Assembly (NCBI GenBank): GCA_025698865.1
Contig: JAILWQ010000002.1
Location: 332,385 to 396,384, forward strand
DNA: 64,000 nt
Origin: Erythrobacter sp.
Lineage (GTDB): Bacteria > Pseudomonadota > Alphaproteobacteria > Sphingomonadales > Sphingomonadaceae
Direction of reading: 5' to 3'
Part shown: positions 7,484-15,194 of the stretch, piece after piece
Layout of the letters: each line of letters starts with the position of its first letter
How positions within the stretch are numbered: the stretch's first letter is position 1
Translations under genes and position numbers: made by a program
Notes under the pieces: model-generated
Databases searched by the model: none
The model's input: only the letters and a program-made list of their open reading frames with translations
Told to the model about the DNA's origin: nothing

Positions 7484-10213
7484 TCAGCCCTGGACCTTGA
7501 AGGTCTTGAGCCGGAGCGCATTGCCGAGGACGAAGACGCTCGACAGGGCCATGGCGCCGGCGGCAAAGACCGGCGACAAGAGGATGCCGTAGGCCGGATA
7601 GAGCGCACCCGCGGCGACCGGGATCAGGGCCGTGTTGTAGGCGAAGGCCCAGAACAGGTTCTGCCGGATATTGCCGATCGTCGCCTTGGACAGCGCGATG
7701 GCGTTCGGCACCCCGGTCAGGCTGCCCGACATCAGCACCACGTCCGCCGCCTCGATGGCGATGTCCGTGCCCGTGCCGATGGCGAGACCCACATCCGCCT
7801 CGGCCAGCGCCGGAGCGTCGTTGATGCCGTCGCCGACGAAGGCGACCTTGCCATGCTCGGCCTTGAGCCGGCGGATCGAGTCGACCTTGCCGTCCGGCAG
7901 CACCTCCGCCACCACCTCGTCGATGCCCAGGCGAGCCGCGATGGCCTTGGCCGTGCGCTTGTTGTCGCCGGTGATCATCGCGACCTTCAGGCCGAGGTCG
8001 TGCAGCGCCTTGATCGCCGCCGGCGTCGTCTCCTTGATCGGGTCGGCCACGGCGATGATCGTCGCCAGCTTGCCGTCGATCGCCGCATAGAGCGGCGACT
8101 TGCCCTCGTTGCCCAGACGTTCGGCAACCTGGGCGAAGCCCGCCACGTCATGGCCAAGCTCGACCATGTAGCGATCCGCGCCGATCTCGATGCGCTTGCC
8201 GTCGACCACGGCCTTCACGCCGAAGCCGGTCACCGACTCGAAGTCCGACACGGCGGGCAGTGCAATGCCTTCCGCCTCGGCCGCATCCACGATGGCGCGG
8301 GCAATCGGGTGTTCCGACTTGGCTTCGACGGCTGCGACCAGGCCCAGCACCGTCGTCCGGTCGAAGCCGGCGGCCAGTTCGAGGTCGGTCAGCGCCGGCT
8401 TGCCTTCGGTCAGCGTGCCGGTCTTGTCGACGGCCACCACCTTGGCATCCTTCAGCAGTTGCAACGCTTCACCCTTGCGGAACAGCACGCCCAGCTCCGC
8501 GCCCCGGCCGGTGCCGACCATGATCGAGGTCGGCGTTGCCAGACCCATGGCGCAGGGGCAGGCGATGATCAGCACGGCGACGGCATTGACCAGCGCGAAG
8601 GTCAACGCAGGCGACGGGCCGAAATAGAGCCATGCAGCGAAGGTGAGGGCGGCGACGGCGAAGACCGCCGGCACGAAATACATCGTCACCTTGTCGACCA
8701 GCGCCTGGATCGGCAGCTTCGACCCTTGTGCTTCCTCGACCATGCGGATGATCTGCGACAGCACCGTGTTGCCGCCGACCGCCGTGGCCCGGATCGCGAA
8801 GGCGCCCTTCTGGTTCACGGTTCCGGCCACGACCTCGCTGCCGCTCGTCTTGGACACCGGGATCGGTTCGCCGGTGATCATCGACTCGTCGACATAGCTT
8901 TCGCCCTCGATGACTTCACCATCGACCGGGATACGGTCGCCGGGGCGGACCTCCACGATGTCGCCGGACAGCACCGAATCGATCGGCAGATCGACCGTCT
9001 TGCCGTCGCGGCGGACACGCGCGGTCTTGGCCTGAAGTCCGACCAGCCGCTTGATCGCTTCCGAAGTGCGCCCCTTGGCGCGGGCCTCGAGCAACCGGCC
9101 GAGCAGGATCAGGGTGACGATAACCGCGGCGGCTTCATAATAGACGTTCACCGTCCCAGCGGGCAGGAAGCCCGGCGCGAAGGTCGCCACCAGCGAATAG
9201 AGGTAGGCGGCCAGCGAGCCGACGGCGACCAGCGAGTTCATGTCGGGAGCCAGCCGCCAGAGCGCCGGGAGGCCCTTGTCGTAGAAGCGGATGCCGGGCA
9301 CGAACAGCACCAGCGTCGTCAGCACGAACTGAAGATACCAACTGTTCTGCATGCCGATGGTCGCGGCGATCATGTCGTGCGCGCCCGGAATGAGGTGCGA
9401 CCCCATCTCCAGGATGAAGACCGGCGCGGTCAGAACCGCCGCGATGGTGAAATCGCGGGTCAGCTCACGGCGTTCGGCTTCCTTCTTCTCGGCGCGGTCA
9501 TCGACCTCGGCCTGGCCCGCCCCGGTCGCCGCCGCGATCACCTTGGCCTCGTAGCCCGCGTTCGCGATTGCCGCGACGATGGCCGCAGCATCGGCGGTTC
9601 CCTGGACGGTGGCCTTCTCGGTGGCGAGGTTGACGACGGCGTTGGTGACGCCCGGCACGGCCTTGAGCGCCTTTTCGACACGTCCCACGCAGGAGGCGCA
9701 GGTCATGCCCTCGATCGCGACCTCAAGCGAAGCCGCCGCCGGCGCGGTGAAACTTGCCGAAACCGCGTAGCCTGCGTCCTCCACGGCCTTCACGACGACC
9801 GCTCGGTCCACCGGGCCGCTCGTCGTGATGCTGGCTTTCTCGGTAGCGAGGTTGACCACGGCATTGGCAACGCCGGGGATGGCCTTGAGGGCCTTTTCCA
9901 CCCGCCCCACACAAGAAGCGCAGGTCATGCCTTCGATCGGCACTTCAAGGAGGGCAGCTTTCGGCGCACTGAAGCTGGCCGGCACTTCATAGCCAGCATT
10001 TTCGACCGCCTTGACGAGCGCTATGCGATCAACCGTGTCGTTCGTCGTGATGCTGGCCTTCTCGGTCGCCAGATTGACGACCGCGTTGGCGACGCCGGGG
10101 ACGGCCTTCAGGGCTCTCTCGACACGGCCGACGCAGGATGCGCAGGTCATGCCCTCGATAGGCAGGGAAATTGCTGCATTCATCTTGTCCGCAGCTCGAA
10201 CAGGGGCATCCAT
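7484..10213 (-). CDS. copA: Copper-exporting P1B-type ATPase with three HMA domains
   Basis: Cu(I)-exporting ATPase of 909 residues in the inner membrane. Three tandem HMA domains (each [28 protein letters not shown], residues about 15-85, 90-155 and 160-225) are near-identical at protein and DNA level, which suggests recent internal duplication. The core carries [35 protein letters not shown] and [10 protein letters not shown], with eight predicted membrane segments. The extended spacer between HMA3 and TM1 is rich in Ala and charged residues. It is transcribed from a CueR-type promoter divergent from copZ, with cueR downstream. It is a second copper ATPase, distinct in architecture from the YHS-type one. 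Confidence 0.95.
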   Translation of the reverse strand: MDAPVRAADKMNAAISLPIEGMTCASCVGRVERALKAVPGVANAVVNLATEKASITTNDTVDRIALVKAVENAGYEVPASFSAPKAALLEVPIEGMTCASCVGRVEKALKAIPGVANAVVNLATEKASITTSGPVDRAVVVKAVEDAGYAVSASFTAPAAASLEVAIEGMTCASCVGRVEKALKAVPGVTNAVVNLATEKATVQGTADAAAIVAAIANAGYEAKVIAAATGAGQAEVDDRAEKKEAERRELTRDFTIAAVLTAPVFILEMGSHLIPGAHDMIAATIGMQNSWYLQFVLTTLVLFVPGIRFYDKGLPALWRLAPDMNSLVAVGSLAAYLYSLVATFAPGFLPAGTVNVYYEAAAVIVTLILLGRLLEARAKGRTSEAIKRLVGLQAKTARVRRDGKTVDLPIDSVLSGDIVEVRPGDRIPVDGEVIEGESYVDESMITGEPIPVSKTSGSEVVAGTVNQKGAFAIRATAVGGNTVLSQIIRMVEEAQGSKLPIQALVDKVTMYFVPAVFAVAALTFAAWLYFGPSPALTFALVNAVAVLIIACPCAMGLATPTSIMVGTGRGAELGVLFRKGEALQLLKDAKVVAVDKTGTLTEGKPALTDLELAAGFDRTTVLGLVAAVEAKSEHPIARAIVDAAEAEGIALPAVSDFESVTGFGVKAVVDGKRIEIGADRYMVELGHDVAGFAQVAERLGNEGKSPLYAAIDGKLATIIAVADPIKETTPAAIKALHDLGLKVAMITGDNKRTAKAIAARLGIDEVVAEVLPDGKVDSIRRLKAEHGKVAFVGDGINDAPALAEADVGLAIGTGTDIAIEAADVVLMSGSLTGVPNAIALSKATIGNIRQNLFWAFAYNTALIPVAAGALYPAYGILLSPVFAAGAMALSSVFVLGNALRLKTFKVQG

Positions 10214-10254
10214 TGCCGCCTCCTTTCTAAGTCAGAATTCGAGTTCGGACACTG

Positions 10255-10345
10255 ATATGCTCCTTCCAACGATGGGAAGGTCAAGGGTAAAAATTCCTTT
10301 TCGTTTCCTCTTGACCTTACCATCGTTGGAAACCCCAACTTGAGG
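10255..10345. promoter_or_regulatory. Two divergent CueR-dependent promoters (copA and copZ)
   Basis: Each direction has TTGACC followed by a 19-bp spacer containing a MerR-type dyad. On the minus strand it reads CCTTCCCATCGTTGGAAGG before a CATATC-like -10. On the plus strand it is TTACCATCGTTGG before CAACTT. The over-long spacer and sequence closely match the known E. coli CueR box at copA. The two boxes lie about 40 bp apart. Confidence 0.75.
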
Positions 10346-10377
10346 ACCATGAGAACCGAACCCAAAGGAGAAAGCTC

Positions 10378-10572
10378 ATGGAACTCAAGATCGAAGGCAT
10401 GACCTGCGGCGGTTGCGCCAAGTCCGTCACCAAGGCGATCCAGTCGGTCGATCCGACCGCCAAGATCGATACCAACCCCGCCCAGCGGATGGTCAAGGTC
10501 GAGACGACCGCAACCCCGGCAGCCCTTCGGCAGGTTCTCGAAGAGGCTGGCTATCCGGCGACCGTGAAGTGA
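10378..10572 (+). CDS. copZ: CopZ-like copper chaperone (single HMA domain)
   Basis: A 64-residue cytosolic protein that is one HMA fold with the Cu(I)-binding loop [11 protein letters not shown]. It would carry copper to the HMA domains of the divergently encoded CopA. A start with AAAGGAG lies just before the ATG. It is the first gene of a plus-strand run (copZ, DUF305, small secreted protein, multicopper oxidase) downstream of a CueR-type promoter. Confidence 0.9.
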   Translation: MELKIEGMTCGGCAKSVTKAIQSVDPTAKIDTNPAQRMVKVETTATPAALRQVLEEAGYPATVK

Positions 10573-10586
10573 ACAGGAGCAAGATC

Positions 10587-10979
10587 ATGCACAAGCTGAC
10601 CCCGATTTTCATTGGCGGCGCACTCGCCATCAGCGCCGGCCTCGCCATCGCACAAAGCCAACTGAACACGGATACCACCATGCAAGGCCACGACATGCCG
10701 GGGCATTCGATGCCGGCCTCCGACAACCCATCCACGCAGGCTTACATCGAAGCCAATAACCGTATGCACGCCGACATGACAGTCGACTTCACCGGCGACG
10801 CCGACATCGACTTCATGCGCGGCATGATCCCGCACCACCAGGGCGCGATCGACATGGCGCGGATCGTGCTGCAATACGGCACTGACCCCGAGGTCCGCAA
10901 ACTCGCCGAGGAGGTGATCTCGGCCCAAGAAGGTGAGATCGCTATGATGCGGGAATGGCTCGCCGCGCGCGGCCAGTGA
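10587..10979 (+). CDS. Secreted DUF305 protein
   Basis: 130 residues beginning [23 protein letters not shown], a clear Sec signal peptide; the longer ORF on the track overlaps copZ and is not the gene. A Met/His-rich linker ([12 protein letters not shown]) precedes the DUF305 core [21 protein letters not shown]. The family is associated with periplasmic copper binding. It sits 14 bp after copZ. Unlike the membrane DUF305 at 4002 it would be soluble in the periplasm. The role, copper buffering, is inferred. Confidence 0.88.
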   Translation: MHKLTPIFIGGALAISAGLAIAQSQLNTDTTMQGHDMPGHSMPASDNPSTQAYIEANNRMHADMTVDFTGDADIDFMRGMIPHHQGAIDMARIVLQYGTDPEVRKLAEEVISAQEGEIAMMREWLAARGQ

Positions 10980-11099
10980 TTTTGATATGTAGGAACCGCC
11001 GCGGTGCGTCAGCAATGATGCGCGGCGGCGGTTGCGACATATAAGATTCATCCAGCCAAGGATGCGCGGAATGTTGTCTGACAAGGAGTTTTGACGCCG

Positions 11100-11489
11100 A
11101 TGCGTCGTCTGTTCATCGCAGTGCTGATGATCTTCTCCTTCGTCACGGTGGCGTTGGCTGTGCCGGCGCACGGCGCCCGCATGGCCACCGTCTCCCAAAC
11201 GATCGCCTCAAAACACGAAGCGCCGCATCGCACCGCATACTCCTCTCCCGAGGCATGTCAGGAAGATCGAATCTGTTCCGGAAGCGATGGCTTCTGCTAC
11301 TTCGTATGCTCTGGCATGGGCTCTTGGTTCGTGTCTGACCAGCCCGGAAATGCGATTCAGCCTACCTCGGCGCGTTGGGCACTACCGGAGACGACGAACC
11401 TCGCCGGTCTCAGCCCCGAACGGAATGAACGCCCTCCCAATCCCAGTCTCGCTGAAAACCAGTGGCTGCATAAGCGCACGCCGATCTGA
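11100..11489 (+). CDS. Small secreted cysteine-containing protein of unknown function in the copper cluster
   Basis: About 129 residues from ATG (MRRLFIAVLMIF); a TTG nine bases earlier sits closer to AAGGAG and may be the true start. Signal peptide of about 20 residues ending near LAVPAHG. The mature part contains four Cys in CQEDRICSGSDGFCYFVC, possibly two disulfides or a metal site, then a Pro/Asn-rich tail. I do not recognise a family. Its position between DUF305 and the multicopper oxidase, on the same strand, suggests a periplasmic partner in copper detoxification, but no function can be assigned. Confidence 0.6.
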   Translation: MRRLFIAVLMIFSFVTVALAVPAHGARMATVSQTIASKHEAPHRTAYSSPEACQEDRICSGSDGFCYFVCSGMGSWFVSDQPGNAIQPTSARWALPETTNLAGLSPERNERPPNPSLAENQWLHKRTPI

Positions 11490-11525
11490 ACTCAGAGGGA
11501 GCATAGTTCTCCCAGGAGACCGAAA

Positions 11526-12977
11526 ATGACACTTATTTCACGACGCGGCTTTCTTGCCGCAAGCGCTGCCACGTTGTCCACAGCAGCTCTACCGCGCTTT
11601 GCCATGGCGCAAAACGCCATATCGCTCAGCGCCGCGACACGGGTGCTGGACGTCAATGGACGCGCCGCCACAGTCTTCGGCTTGGAAGGCCCGAGTGGAC
11701 AGGGATTGGTTCTCAATCCAGGCCAACGCTTTCGCGCCAGTCTTACCAATCGCCTGGATGTTCCGACCCTCATCCATTGGCATGGCCAGATCCCGCCCAA
11801 CGAGCAGGATGGCGTCCCGGATCTGCCACAGCCGATGCTGCAACCCGACGAAACGCGCTCCTATGACTACGAGCCGCTCCCCGGCACATACTGGATGCAC
11901 GCGCACATCCCGCTCCAGGAGATGAACCTGCTCGCCGCGCCGCTGATCGTGCGCAGCGCCGAAGACGTGGCGGCCGACCGCCAGGAAGTCGTGATGTTTC
12001 TCCATGACTTCTCGTTCAAGGCGCCCGAAGAGGTCATGCAGGAGATCACCGGCGGGCACGGCGGCGGCCACGATATGAGCGCCATGGGAGGCCACGCCGC
12101 CCCCGGCGCCTCGATGGACCATTCAGGCATGCAGATGGATATGTCCTCGATGCAGGGCATGGCCATGGATCTGAATGACTACAATTGGGACGCCTACCTG
12201 ACCAACGACCGCACCTTGTCCGACCCGGAGATCATCATGGTCGAGAAGGGCGGACGGGTAAAGCTGCGGGTGATCAACGGCGCCTCGGCCACTGTTTTCT
12301 GGATCGATACGGGTGGGCTGTCTGCGAGACTCGTGGCAGTCGACGGCCATGCCATCGCGGGCCTCGAAGGCAGTCGTTTCGGTATCGCCATGGGCCAACG
12401 CCTCGATCTGGATCTGGAGCTTGCCGGTGAAGGGGCGTGGCCCGTGCTTGCGTCGCGCGAGGGGTCGAAGGAGCGCACGGGGTTGATCCTCGCCACGCCC
12501 GGCGCGACCATTGAGAAGATCCCGGCGCTTGGCGAAGCGGATGCGCCTGCGTTCGACATCGACCTGTCGCAAGAGCTGAAGCTGCGCGCCTCGGACGGCC
12601 TTCCCTCGCGTGCGCCACAGCGCAGCCACATGGTTATGCTGGGCGGCTCGATGCAGCCCTATGTCTGGACCATCGACGGCAAGGTCTGGGGAGATCACAA
12701 GCCCCTCCTTGCAAAGACGGGCGAGCGGGTCGAGATCATGTTTCACAATATGTCGATGATGGGGCATCCGATGCATCTGCACGGCCATGTCTTCCAGGTC
12801 GTGGACATCAACGGCAAGCGCTTCGATGGGGCACGGCGCGACACCGTTTATGTTCCTCCGATGGCCATGGTGACCGTCGCGCTCGACGCCGGAGAGGCGG
12901 CGCGCTGGATGCTGCACTGCCATCATATGCCGCATCTCCAGACCGGCATGATGACCGAGCTCAGCATATCCGCCTGA
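11526..12977 (+). CDS. TAT-exported multicopper oxidase
   Basis: A periplasmic cuprous-oxidase-type laccase of 483 residues. The N terminus SRRGFLAASAATL is a twin-arginine signal ending near ALPRFAMA. Copper-ligand motifs appear in order: HWHGQIPP (about residue 83), YWMHAHIPLQ, then near the C terminus HPMHLHGHVFQV and MLHCHHMPHLQTGMM (type 1 and type 2/3 sites). A Met/His-rich insertion of about 45 residues (GGHGGGHDMSAMGG onward) resembles the methionine-rich copper-binding segments of CueO and CopA oxidases. It would oxidise periplasmic Cu(I) to less toxic Cu(II). It is the last gene of the copZ transcript. Confidence 0.92.
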   Translation: MTLISRRGFLAASAATLSTAALPRFAMAQNAISLSAATRVLDVNGRAATVFGLEGPSGQGLVLNPGQRFRASLTNRLDVPTLIHWHGQIPPNEQDGVPDLPQPMLQPDETRSYDYEPLPGTYWMHAHIPLQEMNLLAAPLIVRSAEDVAADRQEVVMFLHDFSFKAPEEVMQEITGGHGGGHDMSAMGGHAAPGASMDHSGMQMDMSSMQGMAMDLNDYNWDAYLTNDRTLSDPEIIMVEKGGRVKLRVINGASATVFWIDTGGLSARLVAVDGHAIAGLEGSRFGIAMGQRLDLDLELAGEGAWPVLASREGSKERTGLILATPGATIEKIPALGEADAPAFDIDLSQELKLRASDGLPSRAPQRSHMVMLGGSMQPYVWTIDGKVWGDHKPLLAKTGERVEIMFHNMSMMGHPMHLHGHVFQVVDINGKRFDGARRDTVYVPPMAMVTVALDAGEAARWMLHCHHMPHLQTGMMTELSISA

Positions 12978-12985
12978 AATGAATG

Positions 12986-13022
12986 AAAAAAGCCTGCGCC
13001 GCGATTCCTCGCAGCGCAGGCT
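12986..13022 (-). terminator. Rho-independent terminator between convergent genes
   Basis: The stem AGCCTGCG.../...CGCAGGCT with a GC-rich interior is followed on the minus strand by a T-run (TTTTTTC). It lies between the multicopper oxidase and the reductase gene and should end minus-strand reading of the opposite promoter; the stem can also act on the plus strand. Confidence 0.55.
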
Positions 13023-13049
13023 CTCGCCTGATTTCATTGAACGAGGCGA

Positions 13050-14069
13050 CTAGCCTTCCTGCCCTTCGGGCGTGAAGAAAACGTCGGCGTGCATGTCCTC
13101 GGGTCGCAGCCCGCGCGCAAATGCCATTGCCATCGCCGCATCAACCATCGGGGGCGGGCCTGCGACATAGGCTTTCCACCCGTCGAAGTCCGCGAGATCC
13201 TCGGCCACCGCGTCGGTCACGAACCCGTGCCGATGGGGGGCTACCTGTGTATCGGACAAGACAGCCGTAAAGCTGAGATTGTTGTGGCGGTCCGCCAGGG
13301 TCTCGAAATGCTCGACGAGATAGAGATCACGCGCGCCGCGTGCGCCGAAGTAGACATGGATCGGCTGCTTCATGCCGTGCGCAAGGGCTGTTTCCACGAT
13401 CGACTTGATCGGCGCCAGACCGGAACCGCCGGCGATGCACAGGATCGGGCCGGAATGATGCTGGCGCAGATAGGAGGAGCCTAGTGGAAATTCGAGCGTC
13501 AGCTTGTCACCGGCCTTCAGTGCCTCATGGACGTGCTGCGAGGTGACGCCGCCCGGAACCTTGCGAATGTGAAATTCGAGGCTGTCGTCGCCGTGACGAT
13601 TGGCCATGGAGTAGCTGCGCGCGGGCACACCATCGAATCCGACCTGGGCATACTGTCCGGCCGTGAAGAGCAACGGGGAGCAATCCACAGGCGAGATTCG
13701 CACCAGTTTGATGTCGTGGGTAAGGTCATCGAGGCCGGACACGATGGCCTCCACCCGTCGAGGAGCCTCAACCGCATCATCGTCATCGCTGCCAAGCCAG
13801 GCGACAGCCGCATCGGTCTGCGGCACCGCGCGGCATGCCAGGATCAGGCCGTCGGCCTTCTCTTCCTCGCTGAGGGCGAAGCGAGAATGCTGGAGCAGTT
13901 CCACCTCGCCCTCGATCAGACGTGACTTGCACGAGCCGCAGCGGCCGGAACGGCAGCCGTGGGGATAAGGTATGCCTGCGGCAAGTGCTGCGTCGAGGAT
14001 GGTTTGTCCCTCCTGGACCTCCAGACTGACCCGTGCCTGCCGAATATCAACGAACCTGGTCGTCATCAT
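13050..14069 (-). CDS. Ferredoxin-NAD(P)H reductase (2Fe-2S, FAD, NAD domains)
   Basis: A 339-residue electron-transfer flavoprotein in three parts. The first is an N-terminal plant-type 2Fe-2S domain with GCRSGRCGSCKSRLIEGEV and the fourth Cys in LACRA. An FAD-binding domain follows with RSYSMAN. The third is an NAD(P)-binding domain with GGSGLAPIKSIVE and the C-terminal YVAGPPPMVDA. The order matches oxygenase reductase components (phenol hydroxylase or AscD type). No partner oxygenase is nearby. Its first bases overlap the upstream glutaredoxin gene by 4 bp (ATGA), so the two are translationally coupled. In this setting it may supply electrons for metal or thiol reduction; that is inference. 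Confidence 0.85.
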   Translation of the reverse strand: MMTTRFVDIRQARVSLEVQEGQTILDAALAAGIPYPHGCRSGRCGSCKSRLIEGEVELLQHSRFALSEEEKADGLILACRAVPQTDAAVAWLGSDDDDAVEAPRRVEAIVSGLDDLTHDIKLVRISPVDCSPLLFTAGQYAQVGFDGVPARSYSMANRHGDDSLEFHIRKVPGGVTSQHVHEALKAGDKLTLEFPLGSSYLRQHHSGPILCIAGGSGLAPIKSIVETALAHGMKQPIHVYFGARGARDLYLVEHFETLADRHNNLSFTAVLSDTQVAPHRHGFVTDAVAEDLADFDGWKAYVAGPPPMVDAAMAMAFARGLRPEDMHADVFFTPEGQEG

Positions 14070-14332
14070 GCACTCCCGGTCAAACCTAGAGCCTTGACGA
14101 GTCCCGGCTTCTGGCTTGGGAAGGTTCCGTAGAAAACTTCCGACCCTACGATTGTAATAGGAGCGACCCTGACACCCGTGCGTGCCTTTGCCTCCTCGGC
14201 GATCTTGGGGTCGGTCAGGTCACGCTCCTCATAGGCGAGACCCTGCTGGGCCAGCCAACGCTTGAGTGCATGGCAGTCCGGGCAGGTCGGCGTCGTATAG
14301 ATGAGGATGTGTGGCGTGTTGGCTTCTGGCAT
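14066..14332 (-). CDS. Small glutaredoxin-like protein
   Basis: An 88-residue thioredoxin-fold protein with the redox motif CPDC (TTPTCPDCHALKRWL) and the cis-Pro motif VAPITIVG. It resembles NrdH/Grx proteins. It overlaps the start of the ferredoxin reductase gene by 4 bp, which suggests a two-gene operon in which the reductase could supply reducing power. It may protect thiols during metal stress. The start codon ATG is clear. Confidence 0.82.
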   Translation of the reverse strand: MPEANTPHILIYTTPTCPDCHALKRWLAQQGLAYEERDLTDPKIAEEAKARTGVRVAPITIVGSEVFYGTFPSQKPGLVKALGLTGSA

Positions 14333-14674
14333 GTCCTTGCCCTTCTTGCTTTAGACGTGGATTGGCTTCCGGCAGACCGTCAAACGGCCTCCCGGAAGAG
14401 TGGATTGCCGTCAGCGTGCGGCTTCCAGCGCTTGTAAAGTCAAGGCTGTTCTTGCTCCGGGGTCGAAATTTCCGAAGCGCAGGACGACATCAGCAGATGA
14501 AGACTGACGTGGTGCCGGCTACGATCGCTCCGACTCGCTGATCGGGAAGTATCGGGCCTGTTGCGCATTGAGATCGCGCAGCCTTCCGGTAGATTGGACG
14601 AGACAAATCGACGTGGCCGACACGTTGCCATCAAACGGGCGTGAACCGCCTCAAGACACAGGTGAAAATCGCTG
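14333..14674. other. Intergenic stretch without a gene
   Basis: 342 bases between the divergent glutaredoxin and second arsR genes. The short ORFs here (for example 14311-14541) have atypical composition and no recognisable product. The divergent promoters must lie here, but I see no clear dyad resembling the zinc operators. Confidence 0.5.
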
Positions 14675-15067
14675 ATGACTGCCGGTAAACCGAAACTACG
14701 GGTCGAAAAGCAGGCCGAGGCCGCAACCCCGAGCGCAACAGAGACACGCAGCCACCTCGACCATTCCTCGCTCTCGCAGAACGAGGTGACGATCCTGGCG
14801 GAAACCTTCCGGCTTCTCGGCGATCCTTCACGGCTGAAAATCCTCCTGAGCTGCATGCCCGGTCCGATTTCGGTCGGCGAGATCGCGGAGAAAATCGACC
14901 TGTCCCTATCCCTGGTCAGCCATCATCTGCGCCTGCTGCGCGGTGCCCGTCTCGTCAAGGGCGAGCGCCAGGCCAAGCAGATCTTTTACGAGATCGCCGA
15001 CGAGCATGTCCGTCAGGTTCTCCACGACATGGCGACGCACATCTCCGAGGATCACGCCGAGGAGTGA
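14675..15067 (+). CDS. ArsR/SmtB-family zinc-sensing repressor (second copy)
   Basis: 130 residues. The winged-helix core (FRLLGDPSRLKILLSC, recognition helix LSLSLVSHHLRLLRGARLV) is nearly the same as in the repressor at 1171, but a longer variable N-terminal tail is present. The last helix keeps the SmtB-type Asp-x-His...His-x2-Glu site (DEH...THISE). It lies directly upstream of the Zn/Cd ATPase and an operator dyad, so it most likely represses that exporter. The two paralogues may cross-regulate because both operators share one core. Confidence 0.88.
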   Translation: MTAGKPKLRVEKQAEAATPSATETRSHLDHSSLSQNEVTILAETFRLLGDPSRLKILLSCMPGPISVGEIAEKIDLSLSLVSHHLRLLRGARLVKGERQAKQIFYEIADEHVRQVLHDMATHISEDHAEE

Positions 15068-15099
15068 TCTGAAACCGCGAAAGCCGATACTATCAACAT

Positions 15100-15123
15100 A
15101 CGCTTGAATAGTTGTTCAATCGT
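15100..15123. promoter_or_regulatory. Zinc operator upstream of the Zn/Cd ATPase
   Basis: An imperfect dyad ACGCTTGAA-N6-TTCAATCGT lies about 70 bp before the ATPase start. Its core is the reverse complement of the TTGAACAACTATTCAA core of the CDF operator at 41-64, which indicates the same SmtB-type repressor. Confidence 0.68.
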
Positions 15124-15194
15124 GGTATTGACTCCTTTCGTGGCCATGCGGGGCCTGCGCACGCGCCCACCGCGTGGTGAGAAAGGAGATCGGA

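Noticed and set aside
7379-10255. A 958-residue plus-strand ORF
   Set aside because: It is the antisense of the copA gene; the minus-strand frame has all P-type ATPase motifs.
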